Source: Streptomyces sp. CMB-StM0423
GTDB lineage: Bacteria > Actinomycetota > Actinomycetes > Streptomycetales > Streptomycetaceae
DNA length: 64,000 bases
Direction: 5' to 3'
Assembly (NCBI RefSeq): GCF_002847285.1
Contig: NZ_CP025407.1
Location: 2,606,501 to 2,670,500 of the forward strand
This document shows positions 36,096 to 44,358 of this stretch, piece after piece. Position 1 is the first letter of the stretch. Each line of letters starts with the position of its first letter. The position numbers and the translations under genes were made by a program. A model generated the notes under the pieces. The model was not told where the DNA came from and ran no database searches. It worked only from the letters and a program-made list of their open reading frames with translations.

Positions 36096-37499
36096 ATGAC
36101 CGCTTCGCAGAGCAGCCCCTGGCCCGCGCCTACCGCCTCGGGCACGGTGACCGCGGCCGTCACCGTGCCCGGATCGAAGTCGGTCACGAACCGGGCGCTG
36201 GTGCTCGCCGCGCTCGCCGCCGGTCCCGGCCGGCTGCGCCGGCCGCTGCGTTCGCGCGACAGCGCCCTGATGGCGGGCGCCCTGCGGGCCCTCGGCGTCG
36301 GCATCGAGGAGGGCGCAGCACCGGACGGCACCGAGGAGTGGCGCGTCACCCCCGGCGGCGGCCTGCGGGGCGACGCCGCGGTGGACGTGGGCAACGCGGG
36401 CACGGTCATGCGCTTCCTGCCGCCCGTCGCCGCCCTGGCCGGCGGCCCGGTCCGCTTCGACGGCGACCCGCGCAGCCACGAGCGCCCGCTGCACGGCGTG
36501 ATCGACGCGCTGCGCACCCTCGGCGCCCGGATCGACGACACCGCGCAGGGCAGCCGCGGCGCCCTGCCGCTGACGGTGTACGGGGAGGGGACGCTGCGGG
36601 GCGGCCCGGTGGAGGTCGACGCCTCCTCGTCCTCCCAGTTCGTCAGCGCGCTGCTGCTGTCCGCGCCGCGCTTCGACAAGGGCGTGGAGCTGCGGCACAC
36701 CGGCGACCGGCTGCCCTCGCTGCCGCACATCCGGATGACAGTGGAGATGCTGCGGGGGGCCGGCGCCGAGGTGGACGCGCCGGAGGACGGCGGCGAGCCG
36801 CACCTGTGGCGGGTGGCGCCGGGCGACCTGCGCGGCCGGGAGCTGACGGTGGAGCCGGACCTGTCGAACGCCCAGCCGTTCCTGGCCGCCGCGCTCGTCA
36901 CCGGCGGCCGGGTGACGATTCGCGACTGGCCCCGGCAGACCACGCAGCCCGGGGACGCGCTGCGCGAGATCTTCACGGAGATGGGCGGCTCCTGCGAGCT
37001 GGTGACCACCGCGGCCGGCACGGACCTGGTCTTCACCGGCGCCACTTCGGCGGGCGGCGTCCGCGGCATCGACATCGACCTCTCCGAGGTCGGCGAGCTG
37101 ACGCCCGGCATCGCCGCGGTGGCGGCGCTGGCGAATTCGCCGTCCCGGCTGCGGGGCGTCGGCCATCTGCGGCTGCACGAGACGGACCGCCTCGCCGCCC
37201 TCACCCGGGAGATCAACGGGCTGGGGGGCGACGTCACCGAGACCGCGGACGGCCTGGAGATCCGCCCCCGTGCGCTGCACGGCGGCGTCTTCCACACGTA
37301 CGACGACCACCGGATGGCCACCGCGGGCGCGGTCCTGGGCCTGCTGGTGGAGGGGGTGCAGGTGGAGAACGTGGAGACGACCGCCAAGACCCTGCCCGGC
37401 TTCCCCCGGATGTGGGCCGGCCTCCTCGCCGGGAAGGACACCGGCCCCGGAGCCGGGCCCGCAGCCGGCGCGCCCGCCGCCGCGGACCCGAGAGACTGA
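36096..37499 (+). CDS. aroA: 3-phosphoshikimate 1-carboxyvinyltransferase (EPSP synthase)
   Basis: 467 residues. It transfers enolpyruvate to shikimate-3-phosphate in aromatic amino-acid synthesis. Motifs include [61 protein letters not shown] and HETDRLAAL with YDDHRMA. The position equivalent to the glyphosate-sensitive Gly96 is Gly in GNAGT, so a sensitive-type active site is likely. A -10-like TAGGGT at 36083-36088 lies seven bases before the ATG, suggesting a leaderless mRNA. rsgA follows nine bases after the stop. Confidence 0.95.
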   Translation: MTASQSSPWPAPTASGTVTAAVTVPGSKSVTNRALVLAALAAGPGRLRRPLRSRDSALMAGALRALGVGIEEGAAPDGTEEWRVTPGGGLRGDAAVDVGNAGTVMRFLPPVAALAGGPVRFDGDPRSHERPLHGVIDALRTLGARIDDTAQGSRGALPLTVYGEGTLRGGPVEVDASSSSQFVSALLLSAPRFDKGVELRHTGDRLPSLPHIRMTVEMLRGAGAEVDAPEDGGEPHLWRVAPGDLRGRELTVEPDLSNAQPFLAAALVTGGRVTIRDWPRQTTQPGDALREIFTEMGGSCELVTTAAGTDLVFTGATSAGGVRGIDIDLSEVGELTPGIAAVAALANSPSRLRGVGHLRLHETDRLAALTREINGLGGDVTETADGLEIRPRALHGGVFHTYDDHRMATAGAVLGLLVEGVQVENVETTAKTLPGFPRMWAGLLAGKDTGPGAGPAAGAPAAADPRD

Positions 37500-37507
37500 C
37501 CCGCGCG

Positions 37508-38515
37508 ATGCGGCGCTACGGCAAGAACCCCGACGAGGACGACGTCCGCGTACGCCCGGACCGCCGGGGCAGCCGTCCCCGCAGCCGTAACCGCCCCAAG
37601 CACGAGGACGCCGCCGAGGGCTTCGTCCTCACCGTCGACCGCGGCCGCATCACCTGCCTCGTCCAGGAGCGCACGATCACCGCCATGAAGGCCCGCGAGC
37701 TGGGCCGCAAGGGCATCGTCGTCGGCGACCGGGTCGCCGTCGTCGGGGACGTCTCCGGCGACCCCGGGACGCTGGCGCGCATCGTCCGCGTCGGGGAGCG
37801 CACGTCGGTGCTGCGCCGCACGGCGGACGACGACGATCCGTACGAGCGCGTGGTCGTCGCCAACGCCGACCAGTTGGCCATCGTCACCGCCCTCGCCGAC
37901 CCGCCGCCGCGGCCGCGGCTGGTGGACCGCTGCCTGGTCGCCGCGTACGACGGCGGGCTCGACCCGCTGCTGGTGCTGACGAAGTCGGACCTGGCGCCCG
38001 CGGACGAGCTGCTGGAGTCGTACGCGCCGCTGGGCGTACGGGCCATCGCCTGCAACCGCGACGAGCTGGCCACCGGCGAGGGCGCCGCCCGCGTGCTGGA
38101 CCTGCTCACCGACCGCGTCACCGCCTTCGTCGGCCACAGCGGCGTCGGCAAGACCACCCTGGTCAACGCGCTCGTGCCGGAGCGCCAGCGGGCCACCGGC
38201 GAGGTGAACGTCGTCACCGGCCGCGGCCGGCACACCACGACCTCCGCGCTCGCCCTGCCGCTGCCCGACGACAGGGGCTGGGTCATCGACACCCCGGGCG
38301 TACGGTCGTTCGGCCTGGCGCACGTCGATCCGTCGCGCGTCATCCACGCCTTCCCCGACCTGGAGCCCGGGACGGCGGACTGCCCGCGCAACTGCAGCCA
38401 CGACGAGCCGGACTGCGCGCTGGACGCCTGGGTGGCCGGGGGCCACGCCGACCCCGCGCGGCTGGCCTCGCTGCGCCGCCTGCTCGCCACCCGCGACCGC
38501 CGGGAAGGCGACTGA
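37508..38515 (+). CDS. rsgA: Ribosome small-subunit assembly GTPase RsgA
   Basis: 335 residues: basic N-terminus, OB fold (TITCLVQER region), then a circularly permuted GTPase with G4 LVLTKSDL before G1 GHSGVGKTTLVNAL and G3 DTPGVRSFG. A C-terminal zinc motif follows, CPRNCSHDEPDC. RsgA checks the decoding centre of the 30S subunit late in assembly. It is only eight bases after aroA, so co-transcription is likely. Confidence 0.94.
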   Translation: MRRYGKNPDEDDVRVRPDRRGSRPRSRNRPKHEDAAEGFVLTVDRGRITCLVQERTITAMKARELGRKGIVVGDRVAVVGDVSGDPGTLARIVRVGERTSVLRRTADDDDPYERVVVANADQLAIVTALADPPPRPRLVDRCLVAAYDGGLDPLLVLTKSDLAPADELLESYAPLGVRAIACNRDELATGEGAARVLDLLTDRVTAFVGHSGVGKTTLVNALVPERQRATGEVNVVTGRGRHTTTSALALPLPDDRGWVIDTPGVRSFGLAHVDPSRVIHAFPDLEPGTADCPRNCSHDEPDCALDAWVAGGHADPARLASLRRLLATRDRREGD

Positions 38516-38622
38516 CCGCGGCCGGGCCGCGGGCCGCCGAAGCGTTCGGCAGGTCCATCGCCCCCGCGGACGCGCGTTGGGCATAATCGCAGGAGCGTCA
38601 ACCGAACGGGAGGCACTACACG

Positions 38623-38946
38623 ATGGCGTGGCTGCTGGTCGTCGTGGCCGGAATCCTCGAAACCGGCTTCGCCGTCTGCCTCAAGCTCTCCCACGGCTTC
38701 ACCAGGCTGTGGCCGACGATCGCCTTCGCCGCGTTCGCGCTCGGCAGCTTCGGTCTGCTGACGCTGTCGCTGAAGAAGCTCGACGTCGGCCCGGCGTACG
38801 CGGTGTGGACGGGCATCGGTGCCGCGGGGACCGCGATCTACGGCATGATCTTCCTCGGCGACCTGGTCTCCGCGCTGAAGCTCGTCTCCATCTCGCTGGT
38901 GGTCGTCGGCGTCATCGGCCTGCAACTGTCCGGCTCGGCCCACTGA
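38623..38946 (+). CDS. Small multidrug-resistance family transporter, SugE/Gdx subtype
   Basis: 107 residues, four helices. The essential proton-coupling Glu is residue 13 in VVAGILETGFAVCLKLSHGF; the KLSHGFTRL and VGPAYAVWTGIGAAGTAI segments match the guanidinium-exporter (Gdx/SugE) branch rather than EmrE. GGGAGG and a CATAAT -10-like box lie upstream. No guanidine riboswitch is recognisable in the 107-base gap. Its 3' end overlaps the convergent TetR gene by 35 bases. Confidence 0.88.
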   Translation: MAWLLVVVAGILETGFAVCLKLSHGFTRLWPTIAFAAFALGSFGLLTLSLKKLDVGPAYAVWTGIGAAGTAIYGMIFLGDLVSALKLVSISLVVVGVIGLQLSGSAH

Positions 38947-39544
38947 GCGCCAGCAGACCGCGGACCGTACGCTCCACGTCCTCGCCCCGGGCAGCGGGCG
39001 CGACCACGTAGGACAGCGTCAGCCGGGTCACCGCCTCGCAGACCCGGCGGCGTTCGCCCGGGGCCCCCGGCAACTGCTCCTCCAGCGCCCGCAGTACCCG
39101 GTCGCGCACCGCGTCGACCAGCTCCGCGGGCGTCTCCACCGACGGGTCCTTGCGCCGTACGCCCGGTGTCCCGCCCCGGGCGGGCACGCGCCGCGCGGGG
39201 GTCGGCAGTTGCTCGCCCCAGCAGCCGGTGAGCGCGGCGCGCACCAGCGGGTTGCCGCGCGCGGCGCGCAGGGTCCAGGCGACCAGGGCGAGCAGCCGGC
39301 CACCGGCGTCGGCGCCGGATCTGCGGGCGCCGGCAAGCGTCCGTTCCACGCCCGCGAGATAGCCGTCGATCTCGCGTCTGACGAGGGCCTGGGCGAGGCC
39401 CTCCTTGCTGCCGAACTCGTTGTAGAGGGTCTGGCGGGACACCCCGGCCGCGGCGGCGACGTCGACCATCCGCACCGCCGCCCAGGGCCGGCTCCTGAGT
39501 GCCGCGAAGGCGGCGTCGAGAAGTCCTTCTCGCGCTGTGGGCAT
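38912..39544 (-). CDS. TetR-family regulator, convergent to the SMR transporter gene
   Basis: 210 residues. The helix-turn-helix is AAVRMVDVAAAAGVSRQTLY followed by NEFGSKEGLAQAL. The ligand domain has no recognisable signature. GGAGGCCAGG precedes the ATG at 39544. The last 35 bases overlap the end of the SMR gene on the other strand, so regulator and transporter may be functionally linked. Confidence 0.87.
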   Translation of the reverse strand: MPTAREGLLDAAFAALRSRPWAAVRMVDVAAAAGVSRQTLYNEFGSKEGLAQALVRREIDGYLAGVERTLAGARRSGADAGGRLLALVAWTLRAARGNPLVRAALTGCWGEQLPTPARRVPARGGTPGVRRKDPSVETPAELVDAVRDRVLRALEEQLPGAPGERRRVCEAVTRLTLSYVVAPAARGEDVERTVRGLLALSGPSRTVAGR

Positions 39545-39683
39545 CCTGGCCTCCAGAGGGCGACCGTGCGCTCAGAATTGACGCACCGCCAGGTGCTGTC
39601 AAGGGTCCGTACGAGGGGCCCGGAGACCCGCCGCGCGCGCGGACGAAGGTTGGCGGTGCGGCTTTGGGGTTACTGTTCGTTGC

Positions 39684-40478
39684 ATGGCCGGTTTTCATGA
39701 TGATCTGCGTCTCGCCCACGTCCTGGCGGACGCCGCCGACGCCACCACGATGGAGCGGTTCAAGGCCCTCGACCTGAAGGTCGAGACGAAGCCGGACCTG
39801 ACTCCGGTGTCGGAGGCGGACAGATCGGCGGAGGAGCTGATCCGCTCCTCACTCCGCCGCGCCCGGCCACGCGATGCCGTGATGGGCGAGGAGTACGGCA
39901 CCGAGGGAACGGGCCCGCGACGCTGGATCATCGACCCCATCGACGGCACGAAGAACTACGTGCGCGGCGTCCCCGTCTGGGCGACGCTCATCGCGCTGAT
40001 GGCGCCGGGCCCCGAGGGCAACCAGCCGGTCGTCGGCGTGGTGTCGGCGCCGGCCCTCGGCCGCCGGTGGTGGGCGGTGGTGGGCGGTGGCGCGTACACC
40101 GGCCGCAGCCTGGCGAAAGCGAGCCCGCTGCGGGTGTCGGGCGTCCAGCGCATCGAGGACGCCTCGTTCGCGTACTCCTCGCTGCACGGCTGGGACGAGC
40201 GCGGCAGGCTCGACGGCTTCCTGCACCTGACCCGCGACTGCTGGCGCAGCCGGGGCTACGGGGACTTCTGGCCGTACATGATGGTCGCCGAGGGGACCGT
40301 GGACATCTGCGCGGAGCCGGAGCTGTCGCTGTGGGACATGGCGGCGTGCGCGGCGATCGTGGCGGAGGCGGGCGGCTCGTTCACCGGTCTCGACGGCGAG
40401 CCGGGACCGCACAGCGGCAACGCCGCGGCGTCCAACGGGCTGCTCCACCAGGAGCTGCTGAAGTACCTCGGCCCGTAG
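39684..40478 (+). CDS. hisN: Inositol-monophosphatase-family phosphatase, histidinol-phosphatase HisN
   Basis: 264 residues. Metal-binding motifs are GEEYG, DPIDGTKNYVRG and WDMAACAAIVAEAGGSFTGL. In S. coelicolor the gene at this position in the aroA-sigR neighbourhood is the histidinol-phosphate phosphatase of histidine synthesis, which I use for the name. A -10-like TACTGT at 39671-39676 is seven bases before the ATG, so the mRNA is probably leaderless. Confidence 0.85.
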   Translation: MAGFHDDLRLAHVLADAADATTMERFKALDLKVETKPDLTPVSEADRSAEELIRSSLRRARPRDAVMGEEYGTEGTGPRRWIIDPIDGTKNYVRGVPVWATLIALMAPGPEGNQPVVGVVSAPALGRRWWAVVGGGAYTGRSLAKASPLRVSGVQRIEDASFAYSSLHGWDERGRLDGFLHLTRDCWRSRGYGDFWPYMMVAEGTVDICAEPELSLWDMAACAAIVAEAGGSFTGLDGEPGPHSGNAAASNGLLHQELLKYLGP

Positions 40479-40491
40479 CAGTACGTCCGGA

Positions 40492-40532
40492 CCGCCGGCC
40501 AAACCCGCGCCCGGAGGCGCGGGGGCCGGCGG
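40492..40532 (+). terminator. Terminator of hisN
   Basis: Nested stems: CCGCCGGCC/GGCCGGCGG outside and CCCGCGCC/GGCGCGGG inside, separated by an AAA bulge, with a CGGA loop. It starts 14 bases past the hisN stop. Confidence 0.85.
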
Positions 40533-40592
40533 CCGGGCATCTCCCGCCCCTTGTTGCACTCTCCTTGGCGTGCCAGTCTGGCAATGACAGAC

Positions 40593-40618
40593 CTTGTGAA
40601 CTTGTGAAAATCTTCACA
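40593..40618 (+). promoter_or_regulatory. Consensus CRP-type site upstream of the CBS-domain gene
   Basis: TGTGA at 40603-40607, six bases, then TCACA at 40614-40618 is a perfect TGTGA-N6-TCACA palindrome. It is preceded by a tandem repeat of CTTGTGAA (40593-40600 and 40601-40608). The site is 47 bases before the CBS gene start, where a Crp protein could act on its promoter. Confidence 0.65.
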
Positions 40619-40664
40619 GGTCGCGCAAGGGCCCGTTCGTACGCCTAGGAGGTGGCTCCACCCC

Positions 40665-41075
40665 ATGCTCGTCCGCGACGCCATGAGCACGGTGGTCCTC
40701 ACCATCGGTCCCGCACACACACTCCGCCAGGCCGCCCGGCTGATGTCGGCGCGGCGCGTCGGCGCGGCGATCGTCCTCGACCCCGACACCAGCGGGCTCG
40801 GCATCCTGACCGAGCGCGACATCCTCAACTCCGTCGGCGCGGGCCAGGACCCGGACACCGAGAAAGCCGACGACCACACGACCACGGACGTCGTCTTCGC
40901 CGCACCCGGCTGGACCCTCGACGACGCCGCCGACGCCATGACCCACGGCAGCTTCCGCCATCTGATCGTCCTCGACGACGCGGAGCCGGTGGGCGTCGTG
41001 TCCGTACGCGACATCATCCGCTGCTGGACCCCCGCGCGGCAGGTGCCGGAGCGCCGCGAGACAGCCCTCGCGTAG
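40665..41075 (+). CDS. CBS-domain pair protein
   Basis: 136 residues forming one Bateman module: CBS1 from MLVRDAMSTVVLTIGPAHTL to LGILTERDILNSV, CBS2 from TTDVVFAAPGWTLDDAADAM to VGVVSVRDIIRCW. Such stand-alone modules bind adenine nucleotides and tune a partner. The ribosome-binding site GGAGG (40648-40652) is partly inside a small hairpin, GGTG-GCTC-CACC, just before the start. Confidence 0.88.
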   Translation: MLVRDAMSTVVLTIGPAHTLRQAARLMSARRVGAAIVLDPDTSGLGILTERDILNSVGAGQDPDTEKADDHTTTDVVFAAPGWTLDDAADAMTHGSFRHLIVLDDAEPVGVVSVRDIIRCWTPARQVPERRETALA

Positions 41076-41090
41076 CGCGTCCGGACGCGC

Positions 41091-41130
41091 CAGAGGGGCC
41101 GGGAGCCCGACCGGCATCCCGACCCCTCTG
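41091..41130 (+). terminator. Terminator of the CBS-domain gene
   Basis: CAGAGGGG/CCCCTCTG with an inner CGGGA/TCCCG separated by one mismatch, 16 bases past the stop. Confidence 0.8.
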
Positions 41131-41216
41131 TCCGTGCACGGCAACCGGTCCGCGGCCGCGCAGGGCCTGGAGCACGGTCACGGAACCGATCGCCGTAGTC
41201 TGCGAGCGAGCTTACA

Positions 41217-41231
41217 TTAGACATAGTCCAA
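41217..41231. promoter_or_regulatory. Fur-type palindrome upstream of the Fur-family gene
   Basis: TTAGAC-ATA-GTCCAA is a 15-base inverted repeat with a single mismatch in an AT-rich patch, 66 bases before the regulator start. Its size fits a peroxide- or metal-sensing Fur-family operator and hence autoregulation. Confidence 0.5.
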
Positions 41232-41296
41232 GTCAAGATGCCAATGAAGTTCGTATGGGTTCTGGTCATAGAGCGGTGCGCTGCTACTCTGAATGC

Positions 41297-41719
41297 ATGA
41301 GCGACCTCCTGGAGCGACTGCGCGGCCGTGGCTTCCGGCTCACCGCGCAGCGGCGAGTCGTGGCCGAGGTCCTGGACGGCGACCACGTGCACTACACGGC
41401 CGACGAAGTACTCGCGCGTGCCACCGTCCGGCTCCCGGAGATCTCCCGGGCGACCGTCTACAACACCCTGGGCGAGCTGGTCGCCCTCGGCGAAGTGCTC
41501 GAAGTCAGCACGGACGGCCGCGCCAAGCGGTACGACCCGAACGCCCACAGTGCGCACCAGCACCTGGTCTGCAGCCGCTGCGGCTCGATCCGCGACGTGC
41601 GCCCGGAGGGCGACCTGCTGTCGACGCTGCCCGAGGCCGAGCGCTTCGGCTTCCGGATCTCCGGCGCGGAGGTCACGTATCGCGGCATCTGCCCGGACTG
41701 CGCGGAGCGCAGCGCTTAG
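41297..41719 (+). CDS. Fur-family regulator
   Basis: 140 residues. The N-terminal winged helix (FRLTAQRRVVAEVLDGDHVH, RATVYNTLGELVALGEV) is followed by a dimer domain with HSAHQHLVCSRCGSIRDVRP and a second CPDC, so the structural Zn(Cys)4 site is intact. The N-terminal position and HQH motif fit the FurA/PerR-like group that senses iron or peroxide. TACTCT at 41285-41290 is six bases before the ATG, suggesting leaderless translation. Confidence 0.88.
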   Translation: MSDLLERLRGRGFRLTAQRRVVAEVLDGDHVHYTADEVLARATVRLPEISRATVYNTLGELVALGEVLEVSTDGRAKRYDPNAHSAHQHLVCSRCGSIRDVRPEGDLLSTLPEAERFGFRISGAEVTYRGICPDCAERSA

Positions 41720-41765
41720 TAATTTGCACTAGCCGATCTGCCAGGGGTAGTGTTGGTTTCACCGA

Positions 41766-41842
41766 CGCGGGGTGGAGCAGCTCGGTAGCTCGCTGGGCTC
41801 ATAACCCAGAGGTCGCAGGTTCAAATCCTGTCCCCGCTACCA
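41766..41842 (+). tRNA. Initiator tRNA-Met (CAT), CCA encoded
   Basis: 77 nucleotides with anticodon CAT at 41800-41802. Initiator features are the absence of a Watson-Crick pair at 1-72 (C-T) and three G-C pairs next to the anticodon loop (GGG...CCC). The CCA end is encoded. Confidence 0.96.
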
Positions 41843-41844
41843 CT

Positions 41845-41880
41845 GACGGAGGCCCGGACCACTTGGTCCGGGCCTCCGTC
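41845..41880 (+). terminator. Terminator of the plus-strand tRNA-fMet
   Basis: A perfect 16-bp stem (GACGGAGGCCCGGACC and its complement, ACTT loop) starts three bases after the tRNA. The short gap 41881-42015 beyond it holds no gene. Confidence 0.85.
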
Positions 41881-42015
41881 GTTGCCTGTGCACGCGCGAA
41901 CACCACGTGGAAGCGGCCGACGGCTGTATGCCGCCGGCCGCTTCCGGCCGTACGAGGCCCATCCGGTCCTGCCCGCGCCGTTCAGCGACGGCCGGGGCCG
42001 GTTCGGGCTGTTCGC

Positions 42016-43941
42016 TCAGGCGGTCAGCTCCTGCGCGAGTGCGTCCCGCAGCCGGGCGGCGCGCTCGGCGACCTCCGCGGGGCCCAGCTCCACCGCGCGC
42101 GACGACCAGTGCTGGCTCTCCGGCAGGTCGCCCCGCCGGGCCGCCAGCAGCGCGAGCCGCAGCGCAGCGCGGCCGTGGCCGTGCTCCGCCGCCCGGCGCC
42201 ACCAGATCGCCGCCTCCGGCACGCTGCCCTCCCGGGCCAGCAGCAGGCCCAGGTTGAACGCGCCGTTGCGGCTGCCGGACTCCGCCGCGGCCCGGTACCA
42301 CCGGCCCGCGGCCTCCGTGTCGCCCCGGGCGGCCGCGCGCATGCCCAGCCGCACCTGGGCACGCCGGTGCCCCTGCCGCGCGGCCTGCTCGTACCACCGC
42401 TCGCACTCGGCGGCGTCGGCGTCCGAGCCGCCCGCCGTGCCCGCGGAACCCGCGCCGCCCCAGGCCCGCGCGCTGCGCGAGCCCGCGGCGTCCGGCCCCG
42501 GGCCCGCTCCGGGCCCGGGCCGCCGGTCGTCCAGCAGCGTCGCCAGCCGGAACGCCCCCTCGGGGCTGCCGCCCTCGGCGGCCGTCCGCAGCCGGTGCTC
42601 GGCGTGCTTCTCCTCACCGTCGCGCAGCAGCGCGATGCCGACCTGCAGCGCGGCCTCCACGTGCCCGGCCGACGCGGCGCGCTCGTACCACTGCCGCGCG
42701 CCCGCCTCGTCGTCCCGGCCCGCGTGGATGATCCCGAGATTGAACGCCGCGTCGACGCTGCCCGCCTCCGCGGCCTTCGAGAACCACGGCTCGGCGCCCG
42801 CGGCGTCGCCGCGCTGCAGCAGCAGCACGGCCAGCGCGTTGGCCGCCTCGCAGTGCCCGGTGTACGCGGCCTGCCGGTACCACTGCTCGGCCTGCTCGAC
42901 CCGGTTCTCCCCGGCGCACAGCAGCGCCAGGTTGTACGCGCCGTTGACGTCGCCCGCACCGAGCGCCGCCCGGTACCACCGCTCCGCCTCCTGCGGCTCG
43001 CCGCGGTCCGCGTAGAGCGCGCCGAGCGCGTTCGCCGCATTGCCGTCGCCGTCCTTGGCCGCCTGGCGCCACCACACGGCCGCGCTGGCGTCGTCCCCGG
43101 CGTCGCGCAGCAGGAAGCCCAGCGCGCAGGCCGCGCGCGGCTCGCCGCCCCGCGCGGAGATCACGTACCACCGGCCGGCCTCCTGCGACTCGCCGCGCTC
43201 CTCCAGGAGCGTGCCGAGGTGCAGCGCCGCGCGCACGTGCCCGCGCGCGGCTGCCTGCCGGTACCACTGCTCGGCCTCGGCCACCGGGTCGTCGCCGGCC
43301 GCGGACCCGCCGCGGACGAGGCTCACCGCGCCCGGCGCCGCCGGGGGCGTCAGCCGCGTACCGGTCTCGACGCCGCTGCCGGACCCGGCCCGGGTACCGG
43401 TGTCCAGGACGCGCGCGAGGCGGTAGGCCGCCTCGCGGTGCCCCTTGTCCGCGGCGATCCGGAACCAGCGCTCCGCGCCCACGTCGCTGCGGTGCTCCAG
43501 CAGGTCGGCGAGCGCGTACGCGCCCAGCGCGTGCCCGGCCTCGGCGGACTGGCGCAGCCAGTACTCGGCGCCGGGCTCGTCGCCGTTCTCCCGGTAGTAG
43601 CGCCCCAGCGCGTGCGCGGCGGCGGGCGAGCCGCCGACCGCGGCGATACGCCACCAGCCGGCCGCCTCGTGCACCTGGCCGCGCTGGTAGAGCAGCACGC
43701 CCAGGTTGTTCGCCGCCGCCCGGTCGCCCTCGGCGGTCGCCGCGCGCAGCACCGGCTCCGCGCCGTCCAGGTCCCCCTTGCGCAGCAGGGCCGCGCCCCG
43801 CGCGCTGAGCTGCGCCACGGCCGGATCCTGGCCGCGCGCAGCGCTCGACTCCCCGGCGGCGGGAGCCTGTCGCTCCTGCCCTCCGGTGCCCCCTGTCCTA
43901 CGGGCGTCCAACACCCTTGCCTCGTCCCCCATGAGGTCCAT
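42016..43941 (-). CDS. Sel1-like/TPR repeat protein
   Basis: 641 residues made of about fifteen Sel1-like repeats of 34-36 residues. Each resembles A-x-x-W-Y-R-x-A-A-x-x-G-H-x-x-A-A-x-x-L-G (examples WWRIAAVGGSPAAAHALGRY, WYRQAAYTGHCEAANALAVL). These build a superhelical scaffold for protein binding. There is no signal peptide. AGGTGG precedes the ATG at 43941; an ATG nine bases later is the alternative. The gene sits alone between two inverted initiator tRNA genes. Confidence 0.87.
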   Translation of the reverse strand: MDLMGDEARVLDARRTGGTGGQERQAPAAGESSAARGQDPAVAQLSARGAALLRKGDLDGAEPVLRAATAEGDRAAANNLGVLLYQRGQVHEAAGWWRIAAVGGSPAAAHALGRYYRENGDEPGAEYWLRQSAEAGHALGAYALADLLEHRSDVGAERWFRIAADKGHREAAYRLARVLDTGTRAGSGSGVETGTRLTPPAAPGAVSLVRGGSAAGDDPVAEAEQWYRQAAARGHVRAALHLGTLLEERGESQEAGRWYVISARGGEPRAACALGFLLRDAGDDASAAVWWRQAAKDGDGNAANALGALYADRGEPQEAERWYRAALGAGDVNGAYNLALLCAGENRVEQAEQWYRQAAYTGHCEAANALAVLLLQRGDAAGAEPWFSKAAEAGSVDAAFNLGIIHAGRDDEAGARQWYERAASAGHVEAALQVGIALLRDGEEKHAEHRLRTAAEGGSPEGAFRLATLLDDRRPGPGAGPGPDAAGSRSARAWGGAGSAGTAGGSDADAAECERWYEQAARQGHRRAQVRLGMRAAARGDTEAAGRWYRAAAESGSRNGAFNLGLLLAREGSVPEAAIWWRRAAEHGHGRAALRLALLAARRGDLPESQHWSSRAVELGPAEVAERAARLRDALAQELTA

Positions 43942-44142
43942 CGTCGCACCACCTGCAACCCGCGTACACCTGGTATACCGCAGCCAGGAAGGTCACTTCA
44001 GCGTTTTGTCGACTTCCCGACACAACGACTGATCAAACCTTGCCACGCCTACAACCCCCAAAACAATGACCTCAAGAACAGACACGCGGCACATCCGTCA
44101 CCCTCGCCGCACTGCCCCCACGGATCACGCGCCAGACACACG

Positions 44143-44177
44143 TCGAGGCCCGGAGTCCGATGGACTCCGGGCCTCGA
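44143..44177 (-). terminator. Terminator of the minus-strand tRNA-fMet
   Basis: A 16-bp stem (CGAGGCCCGGAGTCC core, GAT loop) lies seven bases beyond the 3' end of the tRNA. It shares the GAGGCCCGGA core with the terminator at 41845-41880. The stretch 43942-44142 shows no gene. Confidence 0.85.
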
Positions 44178-44184
44178 TCTCGCG

Positions 44185-44258
44185 TAGCGGGGACAGGATT
44201 TGAACCTGCGACCTCTGGGTTATGAGCCCAGCGAGCTACCGAGCTGCTCCACCCCGCG
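44185..44258 (-). tRNA. Initiator tRNA-Met (CAT), CCA not encoded
   Basis: 74 nucleotides, identical in its mature body to the copy at 41766-41842 but on the other strand and followed by CGC instead of CCA, so CCA must be added after transcription. It has the same C-T mismatch at 1-72. Confidence 0.96.
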
Positions 44259-44316
44259 TCGTGTGCCGTAAGGCTATCACGCTGCCGGGGGTCCCAACGC
44301 CGCCTGCCCTGGCGGC

Positions 44317-44353
44317 CCGTGGCCCGCCGGACGTCACGTCCGGCGGGCCACGG
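44317..44353 (-). terminator. Terminator of the UPF0182 gene
   Basis: A 16-bp stem (CCGTGGCCCGCCGGAC and its complement, GTCAC loop) directly follows the UPF0182 stop. Confidence 0.85.
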
Positions 44354-44358
44354 CCGAC

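Noticed and set aside
38516..38622. Guanidine riboswitch before the Gdx-like transporter gene
   Set aside because: No ykkC or mini-ykkC core (paired ACGG/ACGR loops) is recognisable.
42016..43941. Possible tandem DNA repeat array or CRISPR
   Set aside because: The periodicity is the 34-36-residue Sel1 protein repeat; the DNA units vary and there are no constant direct repeats with spacers.
41293..44187. 964-codon frame on the plus strand through the Fur gene, tRNA and Sel1 gene
   Set aside because: It reads through a tRNA gene and is antisense to the repeat protein.
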